DNA of 64,000 nucleotides, taken from NCBI RefSeq assembly GCF_019925205.1, contig NC_083560.1, forward strand, positions 46,174,270 to 46,238,269, in the 5' to 3' direction. A program made the position numbers and the translations under genes. Shown one piece after another: positions 10,815 through 22,830 of the stretch. The DNA is from Metopolophium dirhodum (lineage: Eukaryota; Arthropoda; Insecta; Hemiptera; Aphididae). Position 1 is the stretch's first letter, and every line of letters begins with the position of its first letter. Below the pieces are notes generated by a model. That model saw only the letters and a program-made list of their open reading frames with translations, did not search any database and had not been told where the DNA came from.

Positions 10815-12360
10815 ACTAGCTGCAGATCCCGTGCACTTCGTTGTCCATAAAATGTATCAACTCTATATATGACTCAAACTTTGTTCAATTCGTTGTTTAA
10901 AATTTATCTCAACTTTTCCGTTGCTCGGAATAAAAATTCTGATTCGCATCAGTTATACATTATCACTGCAGTGTTGGGAAAAGATAAACGAAAAATCGTC
11001 TGGATGAGATAACAGATAATTCATTAAAAATTTATCCAGATAAGATAAAATATAACATCATTTTTTTTTATCTAGATAAAGATAAAAATACACATACATT
11101 TATCTTTTAAATAGATAATTTTTTTTTGAATTTTATTATAAATATTGTAATTTATGAGTAATTACTAATTAGATAATATTTAATAATTAAAAAATCCTTA
11201 ATGTCATTTCTCAACTAAAATAATATACAGTTCAAATTTTTAATACAACTTGAATACAAATAAAATAACAAAATAAAACTGACCATATTTCAGTAAACAT
11301 TACTTTTTTTTAACTATAATAATATGTATTGGAATTTGGAACCACTACTCGGTTCTCGTAAATTATTGGCTATTTCAGTATTTAAAAATATTCTTATCAT
11401 TATATTATTTGTCTAGATAAATTACCACAGATAACCATTACATTTATCTAGATGAGATAATTAGATGATTTAATTATTTTTATCCAGATAAGATTAATTT
11501 TATCTAGATAATTCCCAACACTGATTATCAGGTATGGGCAATCTACCTTCGGTACCTATCGCGGACCCCGTGCTGTTTGTACGTAAGTGTATGATTTAAC
11601 TCTAAAGCATCGAAGTTATGCCAAGTTTGTCGTTTTTACTTAATTCCACCCACGGTGGATTGATACAATCAATAAATTCATACAAAATCCTATCCTAACC
11701 TAACCTAAAAAAAAAAACAAATTTAACCCTTTGTAAACATTAACCTATCTTCTTCCCAGAGGTCTAATCCACCCACTAACTATATAAATATACACAGACT
11801 ATGACTATACGGACTAAACTCTGAAACTACTCATCAGATCTTATATATATATATTATATTGACAAAAGATAATAATACGAATCAACAAATATGCCGGATT
11901 AACCAATAGCAACCAGCACATTGTACGCCGGTGGATTTTCCTTAAAATTTTCTGCCATATAAACCTTCTCCGTGAAATACTCTTTCGTTTAAAAAAAAAA
12001 TCAAGAAGATCTGATAAGTAGTTCCGGAGTTTAGCCTGTACAGAGATTTTCATTTCACGTTTTTATTTTTAGATATTATATTATAATAAATTGATATTTA
12101 AAAAGTAAAGCAAATGGTTTTTTTTTTTTTTTTACTATTAATATAACAGTAGCTTTAAGCCCCATGGCAACCATATATAAACAAAAATTTCCATCGGAAA
12201 TCTCAAAATTCCCGTCTGAGAACCTCCCTTGGTCGTCTCCCTTTTTAAATTAATCTTTTAAGTTGGACCATAGTGTAAAAAATTTCATAGAGATCGGTCC
12301 AGTAGTTTCGGAGTTTAAGCCGGACAAAGTACAAACATTGTGACACGAGATTTTTATATA
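10815..12360 (+). repeat. Interspersed repeat of retroposon style, split by a MITE
   Basis: It begins CTAGCTGCAGATCCCGTGCA and runs to GATCGGTCCAGTAGTTTCGG (12292-12311), AGTTTAAGCCGGACAAA and a TTTTTATATA end. This head/tail style is common in insect non-LTR-derived or SINE-like repeats, but the class is not certain. A partly duplicated tail-like segment occurs at about 12000-12050. Removing the inserted 555-bp MITE leaves about 1 kb. No coding frame is convincing. Confidence 0.45.
10969..11523. mobile_element. hAT-like MITE with TTATCTAGATAA motifs
   Basis: A perfect 12-bp TIR CAGTGTTGGGAA occurs at both ends. The flanks carry ATTATCA immediately to the right (11524-11530) and ATTATCA at 10959-10965 to the left, with three extra bases before the TIR. 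The interior is rich in the palindromic words ATCTAGAT and TCCAGATAAGAT. It sits inside the longer repeat 10815-12360. Confidence 0.7.
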
Positions 12361-12831
12361 CAGAGCGTAACAGATAGAACTGCCTTTTGGAATAACTTTT
12401 GTTCTGATCAATATTTTAAAATTGTTTTTATATATTTAATTTATAGCCCCTTGCGTTACACGCGCAATAAAATAAAATTATTTCTATTTTTTAATACTGT
12501 AAATGAAAAATTTTAAATTTGATTTAAATTTTTTTGAATAAATTCAAATTAGCCAATTTGTGAATCTCATTATAAGAATGATTTGGATGGCAAAAACATT
12601 TATCTAAATCAAGTAGTTTATTTTTTTAAATTTTTTTAAATATCAATATCTTTTTCGATTAAATTCATTTGGAACGTAAAAACTTTTTTAAAAATATTAT
12701 TTTTGGAAATTTGCTAACATGGGTATATTTCTAAGACTATTTACTAATCGTATAATTTTATCAATTTTTGTCATACGTTTAAGTAGCATCGATTTTTTTT
12801 TTTTTTGGCAGTTCTTTTTGTTACACCCTGT
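12360..12831. mobile_element. Nonautonomous TIR element, TA-type target (ACAGNGYGTAACA ends)
   Basis: The left end ACAGAGCGTAACAGATAGAA and right end reverse complemented ACAGGGTGTAACAAAAAGAA are flanked by TATA sequence, consistent with a TA-target Tc1/mariner-like element. The interior shares blocks with 15820-16828, such as AGCCAATTTGT and AAAACATTTATC. Noncoding. Confidence 0.6.
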
Positions 12832-13077
12832 ATATAAGATATATAATTATTATACCTACCGTAAACGCGTAGGTGTCTGTCATTATAATATTATACATAA
12901 TATTTTACTTTCTTGATTTTTAATCAAGTAAGTATGGTAATTGTTATGAAAAAAGTCTGAATTTTGAAATCTTCAAGAATTTGTGTTAAATAGGAAAATA
13001 ATAAAAATGTAACTCAGTAATGATGAGTAGGAAGGTAATTTAGCTAGCTTTAATATAAGATCCTAATGAGAGGAATT

Positions 13078-13719
13078 TGATATCACACCCAAGCGGTATA
13101 ACCACTTGAGTTCATAAAAACATCGACGTGAACATTCCCAAAATTTCTATTTTTTAACTTTTCTCCTAAACTATGATAGGTAGAAAGTTGGTTGATAATT
13201 CGTTAAAAAGGGATCATCAAGTAAATACTAAATATGGAATTAAAATTTTTTTTAAACAAATTATTTAATTTTTTATAAATAAAAAAAGAGTTATTTTTTG
13301 CTAGATTTTCATTTAGCGAGGTAGATTTCCGAAACTCGAGAACGGATTTTGTTGTTTGGGGTGTTGTTAGATTCACATTGGCTAGGAGAAGTGCAGTGAA
13401 GATTTTCTGGTTTTCGTCTCCAAACGTTAATTCACTACAAAGCTGTAAAGCTGAAAAACATCAAAAAACGCCCAATAAAATTTGTTTTAACTTTTTTTTA
13501 ATGTCCTGTAGTGAATTAACTATTAAAGATAAAGTTCTGAAAATCTTCACTGCAGTTCTCCTAACCAATGTGAATCTAACAAGACCCCAAACAATGAAAT
13601 CCGCTCTCTGGTTTCGGAGATCTATCTCACTAAATGAAAATGAAAATGATTTTTTGTGGGGCTGTTCACACAGACATTTTTCTGGGTTCAAATTGTTATA
13701 CCGCTTGGGTGTGATATCA
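13078..13719. repeat. Foldback element with long inverted arms (TGATATCACACCCAAGCGG ends)
   Basis: The outer inverted ends CACCCAAGCGGTATAAC are perfect over 17 bp and bordered by the palindrome TGATATCA on both sides, which could be an 8-bp TSD or part of the TIR. Inner arms at about 13302-13450 and 13502-13645 are imperfect reverse complements sharing GTTAGATTCACATTGG, GCAGTGAAGATTTTC and GTTAATTCACTACA. The long open frames read across it on either strand are by-products of the palindrome. Confidence 0.75.
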
Positions 13720-13930
13720 GTTTATAAATTTCATAAAATTAAAAATCAGAAATTTTACATAATATGCCGATTCCTGACTTGGCAAGCGTTTTTTCGTATA
13801 CAATGACGACGATTATTTTTACAACAAAAACGAAAGAGGCTTTTTAAATAATTGTATCACAGAGTAATATATAATATATTATATGATGCTAATATTATTC
13901 TGCAGCTCATAATGATATTTTAAAATTTTA

Positions 13931-15062
13931 GATTCTGAGCGGAACGATAAATGCGGTATTGATTTTCCAATGATGTGTGTTTTTTTTTTTTGGGGGGGGG
14001 GGGTCGTACACAGACACCGTACATGATAAGTAGTTGAAACAATGCTTCGATTTTCGACTTCAGTATCTTGTTCGTTGGGAAAGCAAGTTGGTGCGTTGGG
14101 CCGGTCAGAATTTGCAATTCCCAGTAATTTACGCGCAGGGATAAACAAAAAAAAAAATCAAGGGAAAACGGAAATTTTTACGCAATATCTGTATTTGATT
14201 TGGGTTTTTGTTGCAACTCCATGACAAATGACAGTAAATACATAACATTTTCACTGAATGTTTATATCTGCATTTCCTAAACACGTAAGACATTAAAAAT
14301 ATTTTGACTTGCTTTGGGCTGTTTACGAACATTTTAAGTTTTTTAGCTTTTTAGATTTTTTTATTTTATTGTTATTCAAAGACGAATAACTGTAGATATT
14401 ACATGAAAATTTCACTGAATGTTTATATTTTCATTTTCCACACGCCATACATTTTTGAAAATATTTTGATACGTTTTGAGCAGTTTATGAACAATTTCAA
14501 AATTGTTTAGTTTTTTTTTCTATAAATATCAATAAAATGTTATTCGATGGGCTGAAAAACGAAAAAATATAATACAAGGCTCTTGTTGCAATAGTAGTTA
14601 AAGAATAGATAAGAAAATTTTTTTTATAAGCATTTAAAGTTCGAATTTTAACAATATATATCAAATTGAATATTGAAAAACGATTTTGTAGTTAAAAATG
14701 TATTAAATGTTCAACTTTTATGGCTAAGAATTGAAAATTTAAATTAAGGTCCACGAAAGTAGGTTTTTCTATAACCAAAAAATCTAAAATATATAAATTG
14801 TTTATGGTTATTTTATGTTCAAATTTGGACAAAATCACATATTGAATAACCAGGAATAACGATTTCAGTTATTTTGTTGTAATTTTCCTATATTAATTCA
14901 TCTTACTGGTATTAATAATAAGTAACAACAATATAAATATAATATAAAATATCCACACTGGCAAACCTTCTCCACTCTAAACCGTTTTTCATATACAATG
15001 ATATTATATCATTGAATTAAAATTTAATACCATCCATTATGCAGAGCGGCACCCACTTACCC
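13931..15062 (+). repeat. Dispersed repeat family A, copy 4 (longest)
   Basis: It starts GATTCTGAGCGGAACGATAA and ends with CCTTCTCCACTCTAAACCG, ACAATGATATTATATCATTG and GCAGAGCGGCACCCACTTAC. It contains an internal ~159-bp tandem duplication: TTTTCACTGAATGTTTATAT-like at 14249 and 14408, each followed by AATATTTTGA and CAGTTTA/CTGTTTA words. A G/T homopolymer lies near 13981-14002. SINE copy 1 abuts its right end. No coding frame is supported. Confidence 0.55.
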
Positions 15063-15079
15063 ACTTTTTTTAAAAATAA

Positions 15080-15730
15080 ATTTAAGGCTTCGACCACATG
15101 GTTATTGGCCAGTCTTTACTGTTGGAAAAGAAATGGCATGGTTGGTTGGAACCAGGAACTGGAACCGAACCTAAAAAAACCGGTTCTGGAACTGAAACCT
15201 TTAAGATATTTAGAACCGGAACCTTTATTTCAATAAACAATGTACCGGAACATAACCGGCATTTTTAAATTAAATAGGTTCTTTTAGGTTCGAAAAAAAT
15301 AAATATTTTAACTATCATAATTTAATGGTATTACTGTCTTGTGCATAAACCGTGTATATTATGATCATATGACTTTTCTAATATTTCTCATTCCATTGAC
15401 TAATCCATTCCGGATAGGCATTTAAAATTATTATACTCTTCGGTGCCTAAATTATCTGGAACTGGCACCAAAATTATTTAAAAACGATACCTTTATTTTT
15501 TTTTTTTTAAAACCAAAACCAAAACCAAACCGGAACAGTCAATTTATTTCTGGAGAACCGGTACCGATAAATTCATATTAAGGTTCCAGTCCCTGGTTGG
15601 AACACGTGCGTACATGGGGTGAGGATTCGTCATTAAAAACCCGGGTGGTCACCCATCCGGGAGCTAGTGACCAGGTCGATGCTTGACCTCGGAACGCGTT
15701 AGTCAACCGCTGTGCCTCACCTGCAGGACA
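15080..15730 (-). repeat. SINE copy 1 (pol III-type head), split by a hAT MITE
   Basis: The sequence flanking the MITE matches the complete SINE at 20562-20801: AAGGCTTCGAC at the tail side and CCCGGGTGGTCACCCATCCG toward the head. On the minus strand the head reads GGCACAGCGGTTGACTAACG, resembling a tRNA-type A box, then CCCGGATGGGTGACCACC, resembling the 3' part of 5S rRNA. The tail is A-rich around 15065-15080. About 200 bp remain once the MITE is removed. Confidence 0.65.
15153..15595. mobile_element. hAT-like MITE inserted into a SINE, perfect 8-bp TSD
   Basis: TIRs are CAGGAACTGGAACC (left) and CAGGGACTGGAACC (right, reverse complemented). The target duplication GTTGGAAC is exact at 15145-15152 and 15596-15603. 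The subterminal sequence is a series of GGAACCGG-like words. The 443-bp element splits SINE copy 1. Confidence 0.85.
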
Positions 15731-15819
15731 CATTTTTTTTCTATTTTCTCAATTATTGTACAGTTTAATATTATAATGGATCGAACGTACATTTACAGAA
15801 TAATAGTATATATTATATG

Positions 15820-16828
15820 TATAGTGTGTAACAGGAAGACCTGACAAATTAATTAACTTTTATTCTAATCAATGTTATAATATTTTAGGATTTTTTCGCA
15901 TATGCACGCATAGAAATTTGGAGTCGTACACATTTGAACGTCGATTTTGCGCTAAGGATTTATAAGTGTTACCTTAACACCAGAACTGTAATCCAATTTC
16001 CAAAACCACTAATCGGTCATTTGCACAACCCAAGAGAGTTGTTCAAACAACAACATGTTTTAAAAATAACTCTAGATCGATGGTCAATACAAATTATTTA
16101 TAATTGTCCGTAACAATTTATTGAGTGTTGGTTTAACCATCCAATATACTGAACTTAAATTAATGATAACGTTCAGACGAATTTTTCCGGGTAGTCAAAA
16201 CTCAAAACACTGAGTATTTGTAGTCAATTTGACCTTTTTCATTATTTATATTTAACTTCAAAAAGAGTTATTTTAATAAATATTTATTATAATAATATGG
16301 TATTACGGTAGGTATTTACTAGGCACTTACCAAACTATTTAAATGTATTTTTTGTAATATTTCAATAACAATTACGTCTAATACATTGTCAAATAGTTCA
16401 ATTAATCAGATAAATTAGCCTACTATCAGTGTCGGTTTTTTCAAAATTATCTGCTGGTGGTGTGGGAGGAGGTGATAATAATTACTTCTTAACTAAAAAA
16501 CAATAAGTATGGTTTATTCATTTGTGCGTTACACGGATAACAATATACTTAACATTTTTACTTCTTTTTTTTTAATGAATAGCAAATTTAAATATGATTA
16601 CAATTTTAAAAATACGAGTAGCCAATTTGTTAATCCGGATTTTAGAAAACTTGGGGTTTTAAAAACATTTATCCGTGTCGAGTGGCTTAATTTTTATGAT
16701 TTTTTAAAATGTCAACATCTTTTGATGTATATAAGACTCACATTAATTTGAAAGGTAATAACTTTTTTTTAAAAATGATTAAAAACAAAAGTCATTTCGT
16801 CTGTCAAGTCTTCCAATTACACCATGTA
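15820..16828. mobile_element. Second, longer copy of the GTAACA-end TIR element family
   Basis: Ends ATAGTGTGTAACAGGAAGAC and (right, reverse complemented) ATACATGGTGTAATTGGAAG. The outer blocks match 12360-12831 (AACTTTTATTCTAATCAAT, TAGCCAATTTGTTAAT, AAAACATTTATC). About 500 bp of extra sequence in the middle (roughly 15940-16490) is absent from the short copy. No transposase is recognised. Confidence 0.55.
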
Positions 16829-19800
16829 TACAGGGCGGTTATTTATCTAAAGGCGAACACTGGTTTCGTCAACAGTAAATACCATCTATAGAAACGGTTT
16901 TGCATTTTTTTTTTTTTTTTAATTTTTTTCATCTTTCTATTTCAATATTTTCCCGACCAATAGAAAATCAATTTTCCGAGCGGAAAATCAAACTATTAGG
17001 TAATTGCGATTAGTTATGAATTATAATTTATAAGCACCTTTTAATTACAGTTTTGATGAGTGGTGTTGTAGTGGATCAACATTTTGCGGGGTGCCCACCC
17101 CTGTGCCACTACAACCACATTCTTCAAAACTTCAAACTATTGTTATATAACTAAGTCAATTAGTTACTGTAAGTAATCACTCGTTTAAAATTCGAATCGT
17201 GCGCATATTGAAATTCGCAATAAAAAAAAACCGTTCGCTTCGGAATATGAAATTAAAAATGTATGCTCAAAAAAGTTCAAACCTTTTCTTTGTCTTCGTT
17301 TCGTTTTGCGTAATAACTTTTAATTACGTAAAAACAAAACAATATATTTCCAAAAACGTAAGTACTTTTCGGAGCTCTGTGCTAGCGAGCAAATGCCTTT
17401 GAACAAAAAAAAAATAAACTCCGACACACCGTATATAATATATTGTTGTGTAGGACGAAAACGGTAGAAATAAAATACGTTTCGAAAATTATTTTATAAT
17501 TTTATATATTATATTCTGATATTCACACACTTATAATGAAGGGTAGATTTTTACACAGTAATGGCATAATGCGATATAATATTATTATATTACAAATTAA
17601 AATAATAGGTAGGCATATATTATTATATATATTATTATTATCGTCATGATATTTACACAATGATTTTTGTATAGTTATTTTCAAGAAAAACAATAATAAT
17701 AATAAAAAAAAAAAAAACTAAGTACACATTTGTCTATAAGTTTATAAATCGTATCTTTGAAAACGATACACATCAATATATGTATTTTTTTTTATTGTAA
17801 TATATTATATAGTTATATAACGATCAAAATAACAAAAAAAATAATAAAAATAATAATAATTATATATATATATATATGTATACTTATCTATCGAAACGTA
17901 GGTAAATAATGATAATAATAATAATACAATTTATAATATTTATTTATATATAGTAAATTATAAAACGTCTAATAATAATAACTATAATATGTTTTCAATA
18001 ATACATTTATCGTAATATTATATATAATATATAGATCATATTTGTCTTGGAACATAAACACTTACACACGTAGAGATACACAATTATAATAATGCACACA
18101 TAATAATGATATATAATATTTATCTTAGGCTAACACATTCATATAATATATAATAATATAATCATATTAGGTACTATAATATATATAATAACGTAACACA
18201 TAATATAATATAGTCTTATATGTAATAATATAATAATAATAATAATAATAATAATTTTTTAATATTGTATTGTTCACCTGTACAGGGCGCAGCCTCGTAA
18301 TACTATAATATACAATAATATAATATCATAATATTATATTGTCATAGCGCACCCGCCGCTTAAAAGATAAATATAAATGTTTAGGATTAAAAAAAAAAAA
18401 AAACCCTAAAGTTTCGAAGGCGAAATGGTTACCTTCACGAGGGTGGTTGCGGTTACGCGGTGAGGGGGTTTGTCTCGTTTCAATCGTACCCGCCGACTCC
18501 ATTATAATAATATACCCAAACTTTGGGCGAGTTTTCGTAAACGTATTGTATATCGAAGGCCATCATTAAAGCGGACTATAATACGCACGTCGCATATACA
18601 CATTGTTAAATATTATCTCGCAAGTCACAGTAAATGCGAGACATTATTATTCGGTCGAGTTTCACAGTTTTTAGGACTTGAATGGATTTTTTTTTACTGC
18701 CATTAATATCTACAACAATTGTTTCGAAAATTCGATATCCACCTATAATACAATAAAATATACAGACAAGAAACAAGGATAGGGAATATTATGTCGAAAA
18801 AACGAACAGAATTTAATAATATTATACTTTGTTAAACGGTACTTTAACAGTACATTTTTTTTTGGGGGGGGGGGGGCACCAGTCACAACTCTTTGACACA
18901 GAACTTTATACCTATAATTATAATAATAATACTATATGTATACGTGTGCAGCGCTTTTCAAGCCATCGATATCAAACGTCGCGTATTGCCCACGTCGAAG
19001 TGTACATTATAATAATGTGACGAGCGAAGAACAGATTTTCACCTGCGAGGAGCATATACCTCGATATAATTGAACAATAAAAATATTATAGTCTTATAAT
19101 ATGATATAATATTATACAGTCGAACGGGGGAAAAATTATTATTATATTTTGTAGGGAGGAGGTGACCGCGGGGTCGGCATGCGAATGGAAGTGGCGGCGA
19201 ATTCGGCACCTTTACCTAACAGGCGAACGGGAGACTTCAACGACACGACTCGGAGACGACTCGGGTTGACGTACAGGGTGATTATGTCATCACGAGATCG
19301 ATGTTTCTCGACCTATTTATGGTGTTACCTAACCCTGGAACAGTCGAAACAAGCAGGATTCCAGGGCAGGGTGTCGCGGAAAAGTAAAATTCGAAGAAAA
19401 TTTAGAAGAACATATAGGCAATATTAAAATTCTAAAATCGTATTATTTAAAATGTTTTGACATTTATCGACATAATTTTATTAAAAAAAAATTGAATAAA
19501 GTAGGAAGTTTTTTTCGTTTGACGATGTCTACATTGCATACATATATAGCTCGTGAAAGCGCTATAGAATGATTTCTTTTTTCGAAAAATCTAGTGGAAA
19601 ACCAGGTCGGACGAACCACTGCTGCAAACAGGTGTCTTAGCAATACTATAATATACCCAATGACTTTATTTCCGAGAAAACGCTGATTTACAATAACATT
19701 GATATTATGATATTATATTTTGTCTGCCATGAACAACTTTGGGGCTAGTCGAACTGCACTCATTATCCAAACCGAAATGTTAGAATCGCATCACTCGGGG

Positions 19801-20144
19801 GTTCGAAAAAGGTAATGTTCGAGGTGGGATCATTTAGCAGAACTTATGAACATATTTTGACGACGATATTTCGTGTGTGAGTAGATATTAAAAGGACGTA
19901 GGTAACTAATTTAGAAATAAACGTAAATGCATATTTTTATATTATTATTTTCAAATTTAGGTGATGATATTCAAATAAATTGTAGCTACTAATTTATTTT
20001 GAAGTAAAAACTGATTTCCACATCATTAGGTTTAAATTGTTGATATTATATTATTATGTGTACTTTGAAATTATTATAATAAAAACAATAAACTTATTAA
20101 AACAACATAATATTAAGTGGACGACTACGCATTGTTGTCATAGC
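16829..20144. other. AT-rich intergenic stretch, no gene recognised
   Basis: Between the TIR element and the foldback MITE. 17.4-18.3 kb is almost pure A/T with TA and TAA strings. 18.3-19.4 kb is richer in G/C with scattered CG-containing words and a G-run near 18864-18876. The open frames at 18470-18706 and 19179-19427 have no motif, no family resemblance and no conserved context. Confidence 0.5.
18223..18255. repeat. (TAA)n microsatellite
   Basis: An uninterrupted AATAAT run within a very AT-rich tract (17.5-18.3 kb) that otherwise holds no recognised feature. Confidence 0.8.
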
Positions 20145-20383
20145 AAATTTTCGTTCACTAATTTCAATAGTGTTAGTTTTGATATTAGAGTGAAACGACT
20201 TAGTAAGTAAGAACATTATTTAAATTTTCAAGCGAGATATTATGATGGTTTTTAATTTGTGCTATTTTCGCCGACGCTTAAGCATAATGTTCTTACCTAA
20301 AGGTTTGATAATATAGGTCAATATAATATTCATACTAATATTAAAACTAATAGCACAGTATTGAAACTAGTGAACGAAAATTT
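20145..20383. repeat. Foldback MITE (AAATTTTCGTTCACTA ends)
   Basis: The left arm starts AAATTTTCGTTCACTAATTT and the right arm, reverse complemented, AAATTTTCGTTCACTAGTTT. Pairing continues through TTTCAATA, TTAGTTTTGATATTAG and GTAAGAACATTAT. It is about 239 bp with a noncoding centre. Confidence 0.7.
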
Positions 20384-20561
20384 ACCATATCCTATAGGTA
20401 CGGCGACGTCGTTAGACGGAGACAACAAACGCGCATGGGTCGCGTATAATCTTAATATTATTCTCTAAACAAAAGTCTGTTGATTTGATTATACGAATTA
20501 TCTATTCTTCCGACGCGTCCGTCGATAATTGTAAACAAAATACAAATTATAAGTGGGTATT

Positions 20562-20801
20562 TTTTTTTTATTTTTTTTTTTTATTAGATTTTAAGGCTTC
20601 GACGACTGAGGTTATTAGCCTGTAAGGTTGGCAGGGTTGGGACTGTTGGTACGATCGGTTGGGAACACATGTATGTGTGACAAGGTTTTTGCGCACAACG
20701 AACCCGGATGGTCACCCATCCGAGAACTAGTGGCAGCGGCCGTTGCTCACTCTTAATCACGTCGCGTGATTGATTTCAGCCACTGCGCCGCGCCGAGTCA
20801 C
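20562..20801 (-). mobile_element. SINE copy 2 with poly(A) tail and 11-bp TSD
   Basis: On the minus strand the head is CGGCGCAGTGGCTGAAATCA (tRNA A-box-like). A CTCGGATGGGTGACCATCCG segment (5S-like) and a body follow, ending in AAGCCTTAAAATC and an A-rich tail (T-rich on plus, 20562-20587). The exact 11-bp direct repeat AAGTGGGTATT flanks it at 20551-20561 and 20802-20812, as expected from target-primed insertion. It is noncoding and relies on a LINE for mobility. Confidence 0.75.
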
Positions 20802-21199
20802 AAGTGGGTATTATGTTGCATAAAACCGAACGTTTATAGGATTGTAATATATATATATAGGCAGTATAAATGACGAGTGAAAAATTCGAAAAGTATATTA
20901 TTACCTCCTTTGTGTCCCGGGTGCAGCAATAATTCGACCAAAAAACCAGTGCAATTCGACCTTGCCCACGTGATTAATATAACGGCGTGCGTGCGCATAT
21001 TACATTTCTAATAACATTTAAATTATATTCGGTTGAGTTTCGAAAATCGACAAGTGCGGGGACCTGTATGCAGGGGTCATATTACGCGGGGGTGGTTTCG
21101 ATATCAGCTAAACGCTATGACGGCTCTTGTTGATGGTGTTGAATTATTATAAATTCATGTTGAAAGTCCGATAAAATGAAAATATTGGTCGTTGTGCAG

Positions 21200-21467
21200 C
21201 AGTGGCGCCCAACCCTATTACTAGGTGTAGCAGTCGCTACACATTGAAAATAAGGGGTGGGTAGGTATAATAACATGAAATAATTAACTTGAAATATGTT
21301 CATTATTAATCACAGATTATATTGGCTGATACCTTAATATTTACTAATATTGTCAATTAAAATATGATAATATGTAAAAATAATAAAATTTTGAGTTTGT
21401 AAGGGGGTGGGTGGGTGGGTAAAATTATTTCTTGCTACACCTGAAAAATATATCTTGGGCGCCACTG
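21200..21467. mobile_element. hAT-like MITE with perfect TIR and TSD
   Basis: The 13-bp TIR CAGTGGCGCCCAA occurs at both ends in inverted form. The exact 8-bp duplication TTGTGCAG is at 21192-21199 and 21468-21475. It is 268 bp, with a GGTGTAGCA word repeated inside both ends, and has no transposase. Confidence 0.85.
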
Positions 21468-22559
21468 TTGTGCAGTATAGCAGGTAGTTTATCGTACCAA
21501 TATACGGGTCGATTCTTTTATCATCGAACACAATCATTATACCAAAAAGTATAAATGTATTTAAATGCGTTCACGTGGTATCTATAGTCATTATGAAAAA
21601 CGACATTTGACAAAAAAAAAAAAAAGAAAGATATTATATTGTTTAGTAAAAACGTCGTTTCGTAACGACATGAAACCGTGTAAATAAAAAATTTACAAAA
21701 ACATTTATACTTTTTTTGAATCATGAGTGTCGTACGCTTTAAAATAATCACCCGATATACGCGGTACAATAATTATGCGCGTCGTGCCATTTCGGTCGAC
21801 AGAAACATAGTGTTACTGCCGACGAATAAATTATTCTCGTCAAGCGTTTCCGACAAATTGGTACCTCTGTAGGTACAATTTGTGCCTTCGGGTATAGTAG
21901 TACCTACGGTTTTTCTTTCTTTCACCTGTACATACATTTTTTAAAACTATTTAACCGTGCGCCTCCAAAAATAACATTTCAGAACAATTTTTAGTATGTC
22001 CAACAAAACCTTGTATGCGCCGAGTTGGAAACAAATCGAAATTTTTTTTTAAATTCTTTATTTATACACTATAAAACCTAACGAAGAGTAAAATATGTAC
22101 TAAATTCATATTAACCTGTATATAGTGCCGTATCACATAAAATAGATGTCCTATGTGTAATCGAATCGGTTGGGTTCGGACAGAGAGGGGGAAAAAATTG
22201 AAAGATGTAAGACAGGACGTGTCCAGTAAAATATTTAGTGTCTGTGACGGCTTACCCATCGGTATAATAATATTATGATTTACAGATATTTGTACCCATA
22301 GGTATGTTGTTCGCAAACTATTGATTTGCTTACGAACTTTTGCCTTTTTTTTTTATCGTTTCCCAAACCGTCGGAAACAAACGCAACACCTTAGAATAAT
22401 AATCGGTCGTCGCACCGGCCAAGTATTACATCGGCTCGGTGGTGGGGTTGACAGGGGTGAACCGGAGTGGCGGTCCTCCGGTTGTGATTCACACAATTAT
22501 TATGTGGTGATAAAAATATACGGATGGCTGATGGGAGAGGTGGGGGGGGGGGTAGGACT

Positions 22560-22830
22560 TGAGTTGTTTTTCACGAACTCGAACTTGATTTTTTTACTAG
22601 AACGCAGTTCGAACCTTGTCAAACTCTTTCAAAAATAATTTAACCATAACAAAATTTAAAATATAATAATAGTAGTAAAAGAGCACTTAAAACAAAACAA
22701 AAAAAAAAAAAAAATTAAAACTAATCTTCCTCGTCGTACTCGAACTGTTCGAACTTGATTGTGCCCGAATACTATTCGAAATTTCTTACAGTTCGAGGTG
22801 TTCGAAGAGTTCGAGGAACGACCACTAAAT
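22560..22830. repeat. Cluster of GTTCGA / TCGAAC words, possible MITE
   Basis: ACGAACTCGAACTTG, GCAGTTCGAACC, TCGAACTGTTCGAACTTG and AGTTCGAGGTGTTCGAAGAG occur within 270 bp on both orientations. This is typical of subterminal repeats of a decayed TIR element, but no clean ends or TSD were found. Confidence 0.35.

Noticed and set aside
13378..13806. 142-codon plus-strand frame and a 76-codon minus-strand frame
   Set aside because: Both are produced by the inverted arms of the foldback element at 13078-13719.
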